Of a DNA stretch of 7,619 nucleotides, positions 1 to 5,311 are shown piece by piece. This DNA is from an uncultured Clostridia bacterium (GTDB lineage: Bacteria > Bacillota > Clostridia > Oscillospirales > CAG-272). How positions within the stretch are numbered: the first letter of the stretch is position 1; every line of letters starts with the position of its first letter. Below the pieces are notes generated by a model. The model saw nothing but the letters and a program-made list of their open reading frames with translations, did not search any database and was not told the DNA's origin. The stretch is taken from positions 1-7,619 of the forward strand of contig CAJGCM010000107.1 of assembly GCA_904501765.1 (NCBI GenBank), read 5' to 3'. The position numbers were made by a program, and so were the translations under genes.

Positions 1-870
1 ATGAAGCGTGATGTCGCTACTGTGGAAGAAGCTCTTACAAAAGCATTTGAGGAAATTGATGTCCGGGAGCTTTCAGGGTTGATTGATGCCCAGAAATACA
101 GCCTTTTTGCAGGTGGGAAGAGAATAAGACCAATTATAGCCCTTGGAGTATGCCGTATGTTTGGCGGTAACGAGAAGAGCTGTCTGCCTTACCTTGCCGC
201 CCTTGAAATGATTCATACCGCCTCCCTGATTCACGACGACCTTCCGTCTGTGGATAACGACGACCTTCGCCGAGGAAAGCCAACGAGCCATAAGGTATTC
301 GGAGAAGCGGTAGCTTTACTTGCAGCAGACGGACTTTTTATTGACGCATTCCGTATGACCTCGGGCAATCCGCACCTGTCCGCCGAAGCGAATATGCAGG
401 CGACGTTAGCCCTGTCAAGAGCAGCGGGTACGGGAGGGCTCGTAGGCGGAGAGTATATAGATGTAATGAATGAGAACAAATCCTCATCTCTTTCGCAGAC
501 AGAGCTTATGCACAGTATGAAAACAGGCGCTCTGATAAGATGCGCGGCAACACTCGGCGCAATTTCTGCGGGGGTCGGTATAAATGAATGCAGAATGAAA
601 GACGTCATAACCTACGCAGATTCCATAGGACTTGCTTTTCAGATAATAGACGATATTCTTGATGCAACAGGCTCAGCCGAAAGTCTTGGTAAAACTCCCG
701 GCAGCGACCTTAAGGAGGGGAAAACAACCTATCTTTCGTTCCTCTCGCAGCAAGAGGCATCAAAAGCGGCAGAGGAGCTTACCGTGAAAGCAAAAAGAGC
801 CGTAGGACACTATGAAAAATCAGAGTATCTTACAGCTCTTGCCGACTACCTTCTTGGCAGAAGCGTATAG
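1..870 (+). CDS. ispA: Type II short-chain polyprenyl diphosphate synthase (farnesyl/geranylgeranyl diphosphate synthase)
   Basis: Cytosolic enzyme that condenses isopentenyl diphosphate with allylic diphosphates, supplying C15 or C20 chains for quinone, undecaprenyl and other isoprenoid synthesis. Visible family marks are the GGKRIRP substrate-binding motif (residues 38-44), the first Asp-rich motif HDDLPSVDNDD (78-88, with the two-residue insertion of type II bacterial enzymes), RRGKPT (90-95), KTGALI (174-179) and the second Asp-rich motif FQIIDDILD (213-221). At 289 residues it is close to the usual length of about 290-300. The ATG lies at base 1, so its ribosome binding site cannot be seen and a slightly longer N-terminus is possible. 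Oddities: residue 74, five before the first Asp, is Ala where farnesyl synthases usually have Tyr; the usual GGQ near residue 151 reads GGE. The gene faces the AEC gene across a 51-nt gap with no clear terminator. The family call is secure; the product chain length is not. Confidence 0.93.
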   Translation: MKRDVATVEEALTKAFEEIDVRELSGLIDAQKYSLFAGGKRIRPIIALGVCRMFGGNEKSCLPYLAALEMIHTASLIHDDLPSVDNDDLRRGKPTSHKVFGEAVALLAADGLFIDAFRMTSGNPHLSAEANMQATLALSRAAGTGGLVGGEYIDVMNENKSSSLSQTELMHSMKTGALIRCAATLGAISAGVGINECRMKDVITYADSIGLAFQIIDDILDATGSAESLGKTPGSDLKEGKTTYLSFLSQQEASKAAEELTVKAKRAVGHYEKSEYLTALADYLLGRSV

Positions 871-921
871 TAAGCTTAAATCATGCAAAATTGAAAAAAT
901 GCGCCGAAGTCTTTCTTTTGA

Positions 922-1830
922 TTAAGCCAATCCGAATATAAACAAGATGAGAGGTACAGTCAGACAGGACAGAACGCTTGATACCAGAGCTATACTTGCT
1001 CCGGGGCGGCAGTCCTCGTCGATAGATTTCGGGAAAACTATCGTATTAAGACCGCAGGGCATGGAGAAGAGTAAAACAGCGGTTGCTAAAATTTCGCTGG
1101 GCGCAGATACAAGCTTCAGAATTCCGCCAACGGTAAAGGGGATTACAATAAGGCGAAGACAGGCGGTTGCGTAAGCTCCGCCATTTGTCAAAAGTGACTT
1201 AAGGTCAAAATCGGATATTACGATACCTGCGAGGAGCATGCTGACAGGAGCCATACAAGCGCTTAAGGAGTCAAAAACGGAATAAACCGTGTCGTGTATG
1301 GGAATTGAAATTAGCCCGACGGCTATTCCGAGCGCCATAGAAATAACTACCGGATTGAGAAGCTTTTTTAACGAAAGGCTTCTTTTTGTCAATATACAAA
1401 ATCCGTAGGTGTAAATGTAAAGGGAGAATGGCAGCGAGAAGAGCATAGCGTTAGTAAGCCCGGTGCCGCCGAAAAGAGTTTCCGACATAGGATATCCCAT
1501 ATATCCGTTATTAGGTATTACGAGAGAGTATTCGTAAACACGCCTGCCGTACTTGTCTTTAGTCATAAGCTTTGACACGAAATACATAACCACGGCAAGG
1601 GTGGCGATAGTAGCAAAGGAGGTTATTATCAAAAGATAATTTTCGCTAATATAGGTTATTGTGCAGTTTTTTGCGAAAGTTTTGAAGATATTACAGGGCA
1701 GAAATACCCAAACCAAAAGTTTGGATAGAATTCCCGCATTCTCGGATTTTATTATTTTGCTCTTCGCCAAAACGTATCCTATAAGTGCGAAAAACAGAAG
1801 CTTTACTACTTGTATAAAAACCGTAAGCAT
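922..1830 (-). CDS. AEC (auxin efflux carrier) family permease
   Basis: Inner-membrane secondary transporter of the AEC family, whose bacterial members export or import small organic anions such as malate or amino-acid derivatives. The substrate here cannot be told. The 302-residue protein is hydrophobic throughout, with about ten predicted membrane spans (roughly 3-22, 34-52, 65-88, 100-118, 125-147, 160-178, 184-205, 218-240, 247-268, 276-301). Family-like motifs are FLPCNIF (43-49) at the end of span 2, PNNGYMGYP (106-114), APVSMLLAG (194-202) and the Pro/Asn-bearing MPCGLN (257-262) near the C-terminus. The duplicated five-span layout is typical of the family. The ATG at 1830-1828 is preceded by a GGAG box 8 nt upstream on the minus strand, which supports this start. 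It lies downstream of the tRNA-Leu gene on the same strand but is separated from it by a strong terminator. Its own promoter is unclear: only a CATAAT at 1858-1863 resembles a -10, without a good -35. Confidence 0.9.
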   Translation of the reverse strand: MLTVFIQVVKLLFFALIGYVLAKSKIIKSENAGILSKLLVWVFLPCNIFKTFAKNCTITYISENYLLIITSFATIATLAVVMYFVSKLMTKDKYGRRVYEYSLVIPNNGYMGYPMSETLFGGTGLTNAMLFSLPFSLYIYTYGFCILTKRSLSLKKLLNPVVISMALGIAVGLISIPIHDTVYSVFDSLSACMAPVSMLLAGIVISDFDLKSLLTNGGAYATACLRLIVIPFTVGGILKLVSAPSEILATAVLLFSMPCGLNTIVFPKSIDEDCRPGASIALVSSVLSCLTVPLILFIFGLA

Positions 1831-1853
1831 TGAATTAACTCCGTCATTGTCTT

Positions 1854-1867
1854 GAAGATTATGTGTA
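1854..1867. repeat. 14-nt direct repeat, copy 1
   Basis: The sequence GAAGATTATGTGTA occurs here and again, in the same orientation, at 2148-2161. The match is exact and stops at both ends. The two copies bracket the tRNA-Leu gene, its terminator and its promoter. On the minus strand this copy contains the CATAAT that could serve as a -10 for the AEC gene. No function is known; chance similarity is possible. Confidence 0.5.
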
Positions 1868-1873
1868 CGATAG

Positions 1874-1908
1874 AAAAAGAGCTCTGCCGATATAGCAAAG
1901 CTCTTTTT
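1874..1908 (-). terminator. Intrinsic terminator of the tRNA-Leu gene
   Basis: Read on the minus strand, this is a perfect inverted repeat of 14 base pairs (one G-U) with a 7-nt loop: AAAAAGAGCTTTGC, loop TATATCG, then GCAGAGCTCTTTTT. The stem ends in a run of five T. It starts at the last A of the encoded CCA of the tRNA, so it directly ends that transcript and separates it from the AEC gene downstream. The stem also carries a T run when read on the plus strand, so it could work in both directions, although no plus-strand gene ends here. Confidence 0.88.
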
Positions 1909-1994
1909 GGTGCCGGTAGTCGGGGTCGAACCGACACGGTATTGCTACCTTCGGATTTTGAGTCCGACGCGTCTGCCAATTCCACCATACCGGC
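1908..1994 (-). tRNA. tRNA-Leu, anticodon CAA
   Basis: A complete class II tRNA on the minus strand that reads UUG codons. The acceptor arms GCCGGTA (1994-1988) and TACCGGC (1918-1912) pair fully, with discriminator A at 1911 and the CCA end encoded at 1910-1908. The anticodon arm is TCGGA / CTCAAAA / TCCGA (1967-1951), placing anticodon CAA at 1960-1958. A long variable arm with stem GGTA/TACC follows, as expected for leucine tRNAs. The T arm GTCGG-TTCGACC-CCGAC is intact. It has its own promoter and terminator, so it appears to be a monocistronic tRNA gene. Confidence 0.97.
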
Positions 1995-2029
1995 AAATGG
2001 TATCAGGCTTCTGCCGTGACACGACAGTA

Positions 2030-2058
2030 AGTATAACACAAAAAAGTGAAAAAATCAA
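2030..2058 (-). promoter_or_regulatory. Sigma-A-type promoter for tRNA-Leu
   Basis: On the minus strand, TTGATT (2058-2053) and TATACT (2035-2030) are separated by exactly 17 nt, and a TG one base before the -10 makes it an extended -10 box. Transcription would start near 2023, giving a leader of about 29 nt before the mature tRNA 5' end at 1994. Spacing and position both fit. Confidence 0.75.
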
Positions 2059-2110
2059 TAGTTTTTTTAAAAAAGAAAAGGGCTTTTGAATTAAAAATAA
2101 AAAATTTCTA

Positions 2111-2139
2111 TTGTAATTTGTGCGCATTTATAGTATAAT
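2111..2139 (+). promoter_or_regulatory. Sigma-A-type promoter for the rightward gene cluster
   Basis: TTGTAA (2111-2116) and a perfect TATAAT (2134-2139) are separated by 17 nt. The 40 bases upstream are rich in A and T tracts, like an UP element. The start would be near 2146, leaving a leader of about 32 nt that includes the GGAGG ribosome binding site at 2168-2172. It is divergent from the tRNA-Leu promoter, with 52 nt between the two -35 boxes. It probably serves the 319-residue gene and, by read-through, the TSCPD and pgcA genes. Confidence 0.75.
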
Positions 2140-2147
2140 TATAGCCA

Positions 2148-2161
2148 GAAGATTATGTGTA
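2148..2161. repeat. 14-nt direct repeat, copy 2
   Basis: Second exact copy of GAAGATTATGTGTA, matching 1854-1867 in the same orientation. It lies at the start of the predicted leader of the 319-residue gene, between the -10 box and the ribosome binding site. Confidence 0.5.
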
Positions 2162-2177
2162 ATTTTCGGAGGGCGCT

Positions 2178-3137
2178 GTGGGAGAGGTAGAATTTGATAT
2201 TTTGAACCGTATAACCCTGTCGAATTTGTCGATAATCAGGGAGCGGGCAAAAGCTGTCAGAGAGTCGTGTATCAGTGAGCTTTCGGAGCTTGCGTACCTT
2301 GCAGCGGCGGAAGCGGTGAGAATAATTGGTGAAGGTGGGTCTTTGTTAGATGTTCTTTCACTTTTATCAGAGGAGCCAATCACCCTCGGCGCAGAGTCCG
2401 ATTTGCCTTCCGATACGCTGCCTGCGGACATAGCGAGAATAAAAACCTTCTTTAAGCTTCTTGCGGCACAGGATAAGGTTATATTTACGGAGCTTTTCCT
2501 CGAAAGACTAAAAGCTCTCGGGGTAGATGCAACAGAGTCGCAGCTTCTTGAAGCTGCAGAGCCCGAGGAGGTCGTTACCTATGTTAAGGGCGCTCTTGCC
2601 GAGGAGGCTTATGACGTTTTCTCCCAGGATATGAAATATCCGAGAGTGGCGTATTCTGCCGATTTTAAACAGGCTTGTTCTGCTGTTAAGGAAGGGAAGG
2701 CGGGATATTGCATTCTTCCGATTTACGAAAAAGGAAGCTACCGTATACCAAGTATTAGCACTCAGCTTTTCGCCTTCGACCTGAAGATAGTTTCAGTCAC
2801 CCCGGTTTTTGGTATGACGGGGGATGCAGACGTCACTTACGGGCTTGTGTCCTCAGGCTTTTCAGTTCCGAAGATTACCGAGGGGGACGACAGATATTTT
2901 GAAATACTCATTCCGGCCGGCGGGGAGCGACTTTTAGAGCTTTTTGTCGCCGCAGAGGAGCTTGAGATAGAGGTATACGGGGTAAATTCTCAAATTTATG
3001 AAGGTGAAGATGGAAAGGTGCGCTTTTATTCTGTCACCTTCAGAAAATCCGAGGGCAATTTTAGTGATTTTATCGCATATCTTATACTGTTTATGCCTGA
3101 TTTTGTCCCCACTGGCTTATATTTAAATCTTGAATAA
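2178..3137 (+). CDS. Uncharacterised protein with prephenate-dehydratase-like segment and ACT-like C-terminus
   Basis: I do not recognise this as a named family. It is 319 residues, with no signal peptide or membrane span, so probably cytosolic. Residues 1-150 are mostly helical and acidic with no motif I can name. Residues 155-226 resemble part of the prephenate dehydratase fold: VAYSADF (157-163), AVKEGKAGYCILPIYEKGS (169-187) parallels the family's AVE-GEADYGVVPIENS, FDLKIV (200-205) parallels the strand before IVGE, and TYGLVSS (220-226) lines up with the TRFLVLS loop that carries the catalytic Thr. The Thr is kept but the Arg is Tyr, and the stretch between these parts is much shorter than in real dehydratases. 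Residues 239-319 have the length and strand-helix alternation of an ACT domain. Start is GTG at 2178 with GGAGG 5 nt upstream. A regulatory or amino-acid-binding role is a guess; catalysis looks unlikely. The TSCPD gene follows after 18 nt. Confidence 0.8.
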   Translation: MGEVEFDILNRITLSNLSIIRERAKAVRESCISELSELAYLAAAEAVRIIGEGGSLLDVLSLLSEEPITLGAESDLPSDTLPADIARIKTFFKLLAAQDKVIFTELFLERLKALGVDATESQLLEAAEPEEVVTYVKGALAEEAYDVFSQDMKYPRVAYSADFKQACSAVKEGKAGYCILPIYEKGSYRIPSISTQLFAFDLKIVSVTPVFGMTGDADVTYGLVSSGFSVPKITEGDDRYFEILIPAGGERLLELFVAAEELEIEVYGVNSQIYEGEDGKVRFYSVTFRKSEGNFSDFIAYLILFMPDFVPTGLYLNLE

Positions 3138-3155
3138 TTTATACGAGGAGTCTAT

Positions 3156-3410
3156 ATGAAAAAGCATATTGAATACAAAACTAAGGGCACCTGCTCACGT
3201 ATGGTTATAGTTGATGTTGAGGACGGTGTTATTACAGACTGTCAGTTTGTCGGAGGTTGTGCGGGAAATACCACAGGCGTGGCGAAGCTTGTTACAGGAA
3301 TGAAGGCAGAAGACGCCATAGAAAAGCTCCGTGGAATAAAATGCGGCTTTAAAAGCACCTCCTGTCCCGACCAGCTGTCGGTAGCTCTCAGTGAGGCTCT
3401 TGCCGATTGA
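3156..3410 (+). CDS. TSCPD domain-containing small protein (TIGR03905-type)
   Basis: An 84-residue soluble protein made almost entirely of one TSCPD domain, the module also found at the end of some ribonucleotide reductases. Its biochemical role is not established. The naming motif TSCPD is at residues 68-72, preceded by the FVGGCAGNTTG segment (31-41). Cysteines at 13, 29, 35, 63 and 70 could bind a metal, which is inference. The length fits the stand-alone clostridial family. The ATG has a GAGGAG box 5 nt upstream. It follows the 319-residue gene by 18 nt and precedes pgcA by 54 nt with no terminator between them, so all three are probably cotranscribed. Confidence 0.9.
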   Translation: MKKHIEYKTKGTCSRMVIVDVEDGVITDCQFVGGCAGNTTGVAKLVTGMKAEDAIEKLRGIKCGFKSTSCPDQLSVALSEALAD

Positions 3411-3464
3411 TTTTTTAGAGTATACGAACACGAAACGTAAAAATAAACAAGAGAGGAAACGGTT

Positions 3465-5192
3465 ATGAATTACAATTCGGAATTTGAAAGATGGCTTAAT
3501 TCTTCGGCTCTTACAGAATCAGAGCGTGAGGAGCTTTTAGCGATAAAGGACAACGAGGAGCAGAAGGCTCTCAGATTTACAGCTCCTATGGATTTCGGAA
3601 CTGCTGGGCTTCGCTCCACTATGTATATGGGCATCGGCTGTATGAACAGATTTACCGTGGCGCAGACGACCAGAGGAATTGCGGCTCTTATAAAAGCGGA
3701 TAAGGGGGAGGACAGAGGCGTTGCGATTGCCTGCGACTCAAGAAACAATTCTGCGTCCTTTGCGAGGGTGAGTGCATCAATTCTTGCATCTGAAGGGATT
3801 AAGGTATATATATTCGACAGCTTAAGACCGACCCCCGAGCTTTCCTTTGCTGTAAGAGAGCTTGGAGCTCTTGCGGGAATTAATATAACCGCCTCCCACA
3901 ACCCAAAAGAATATAACGGTTACAAAGCATACTGGGCTGACGGTGCGCAGATAAATCCGGAGCAGGCTGCAATAGTTTCCTGTGAAAGGTCTAAATTTGA
4001 CGTTCTCGACACCCAGGGTATGGACTGCTACGAATGGGGAATTAATGAGGGAATTATAACTGTTCTCGGCGAGGATTTTGACGAAAAATATATACAGGCT
4101 GTGCTTGCAACCTCCGTATGTCCCGACGCTGTGTCGAAGGTTGCGGATTCTCTTAAGGTTGTATACACCCCCCTTCACGGCGCAGGATACAAGCTCGTTC
4201 CGGAAATTTTCAGACGCATAGGGCTTAAAAACCTGTATACCGTTGACTCACAAATGACGCCTGACGGTGATTTTCCTACCGTTAAAAAGCCTAACCCTGA
4301 GTACGCTGACGTATTTGTGGAAGGAATTGAAATAGCGAACAGAGTTGGCTCAGACCTCATAATTGCCACAGACCCCGATTCTGACAGAGTGGGAGTTATG
4401 GCTCGAGGAGGCGACGGCAAGTTCAGAAACATCAACGGAAACCAGATGGGCGCCCTTCTTCTTGACTACGTCATAAGCGAGAGAAGAAAAATAGGAAAGC
4501 TTTCTGACACCGCCTTCTGCGTAAAGAGCATAGTTTCCACCGATATGGCGTATAAAATAGCCGAAACTCAAGGAGTTAAGCTCTATGACGTCTATACAGG
4601 CTTCAAATTTATCGGTGAGGTTGTTAAAAGCTACGAGGAGCGTGGTGACGAGGGCTCATTCCTCCTTGGCTTTGAGGAAAGCTACGGCTATCTTCTCGGC
4701 TCCTATGCAAGAGATAAGGATGCGGTTGAAGCGTCTATGATGATTCTTGAAATGACAGCCTATTACAGAAGCCTCAATATGACTCTTATTGATGCTCTTG
4801 ATAAGCTTTACGAAACATATGGCTACTATAGCGAAAAGATGGTTGACATCTATATGGAGGGGCTTGACGGTATAGAGCGCAGAAAGAGAATAATGGCAGC
4901 TCTGCGTGAAAATACCCCCGTGTCCTTCGGCGGATACAGGGTAAGCGAGGCGAGAGATTATCTCAGCGGCAAAATTCTCTATACCGAAAGCGGAAGGTGT
5001 GAGTCTACGGGACTTGCGCCCTCGGACGTTCTCTATTACGTTCTTGAAAACGGCGATAAGATTGTAGTGCGCCCCTCGGGAACAGAGCCTAAAATCAAAA
5101 TATACGTGTTAGCTCACGGTGATTGCCCCGCAGAGCTTGATAAGAAAACAGAAGCTTATAAGGAAGACGCAAAACGTATAGCAGAGGCGTAA
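3465..5192 (+). CDS. pgcA: Alpha-phosphohexomutase (phosphoglucomutase / phosphomannomutase)
   Basis: Cytosolic enzyme that interconverts glucose-1-phosphate and glucose-6-phosphate (often also the mannose phosphates), feeding UDP-glucose, glycolipid, capsule and storage glucan synthesis. All four catalytic signatures are visible: TASHNP (142-147) with phospho-acceptor Ser144, the metal-binding loop DPDSDR (303-308), the sugar-binding GFEESYG (402-408), and the phosphate-binding RPSGTEP (536-542) in the C-terminal domain. An N-terminal FGTAGLR (44-50) is also typical. At 575 residues it matches the long PgcA type of Bacillota. Start ATG 3465 has a GAGAGGA box about 7 nt upstream. It is probably cotranscribed with the upstream TSCPD gene; lepA follows after a 119-nt leader. 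Sugar preference between glucose and mannose cannot be settled from sequence alone. No motif is broken. Confidence 0.94.
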   Translation: MNYNSEFERWLNSSALTESEREELLAIKDNEEQKALRFTAPMDFGTAGLRSTMYMGIGCMNRFTVAQTTRGIAALIKADKGEDRGVAIACDSRNNSASFARVSASILASEGIKVYIFDSLRPTPELSFAVRELGALAGINITASHNPKEYNGYKAYWADGAQINPEQAAIVSCERSKFDVLDTQGMDCYEWGINEGIITVLGEDFDEKYIQAVLATSVCPDAVSKVADSLKVVYTPLHGAGYKLVPEIFRRIGLKNLYTVDSQMTPDGDFPTVKKPNPEYADVFVEGIEIANRVGSDLIIATDPDSDRVGVMARGGDGKFRNINGNQMGALLLDYVISERRKIGKLSDTAFCVKSIVSTDMAYKIAETQGVKLYDVYTGFKFIGEVVKSYEERGDEGSFLLGFEESYGYLLGSYARDKDAVEASMMILEMTAYYRSLNMTLIDALDKLYETYGYYSEKMVDIYMEGLDGIERRKRIMAALRENTPVSFGGYRVSEARDYLSGKILYTESGRCESTGLAPSDVLYYVLENGDKIVVRPSGTEPKIKIYVLAHGDCPAELDKKTEAYKEDAKRIAEA

Positions 5193-5311
5193 AGATTATT
5201 TTTGCGGCTATGACTTGATTAAGTATAACTTTGTCGAGCTGCGGCAAAGGGTTAAAAACGTAAGCAAACAAGCAATAAAGGATAGGGAGCCTTGCTCCTT
5301 CGGAAATTAAA
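5193..5311 (+). promoter_or_regulatory. Structured leader upstream of lepA (two hairpins)
   Basis: This gap holds two hairpins. The first, 5229-5249, has an 8-bp stem (CTTTGTCG / CGGCAAAG, one G-U) with loop AGCTG, and no T run follows, so it is not an intrinsic terminator. The second, 5284-5300, is AGGGAGC-CTT-GCTCCTT, a short stem that would occupy the only GGGAG-like sequence, ending 11 nt before the lepA start. A weak promoter candidate is TTGCGG (5202-5207), 16 nt, TATAAC (5224-5229). No known riboswitch or T-box features were recognised. Confidence 0.45.

Noticed and set aside
231..608. 125-codon minus-strand frame inside the prenyl synthase gene
   Set aside because: It covers the Asp-rich motif region of a clearly real gene on the other strand and its translation is low-complexity Ser/Pro/Ala without a domain.
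871..921. Shared bidirectional terminator between the convergent prenyl synthase and AEC genes
   Set aside because: No inverted repeat of useful length is visible in the 51-nt gap; only an A/T run near 893-898.
947..1174. 75-codon plus-strand frame antisense to the AEC gene
   Set aside because: It is opposite conserved membrane-span coding sequence and has no family resemblance.
2060..2077. T-run/A-run palindrome as a hairpin terminator
   Set aside because: It is simple A/T-tract sequence without a GC stem and sits between two divergent promoters, where an UP-like role fits better.
1907..2089. 60-codon plus-strand frame across the tRNA (translation VVGVEPTRYCYLR...)
   Set aside because: This is the well-known spurious translation of an antisense tRNA gene, often misannotated as a protein.
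2178..2330. Chorismate mutase domain at the N-terminus of the 319-residue protein, as in fused PheA
   Set aside because: The region is helical but lacks the recognisable Arg/Lys pattern of AroQ chorismate mutases.
5229..5249. Hairpin after pgcA as a terminator
   Set aside because: The stem is good but it is followed by GGTTAAAAACG on the plus strand, with no T run, so it does not look like an intrinsic terminator.
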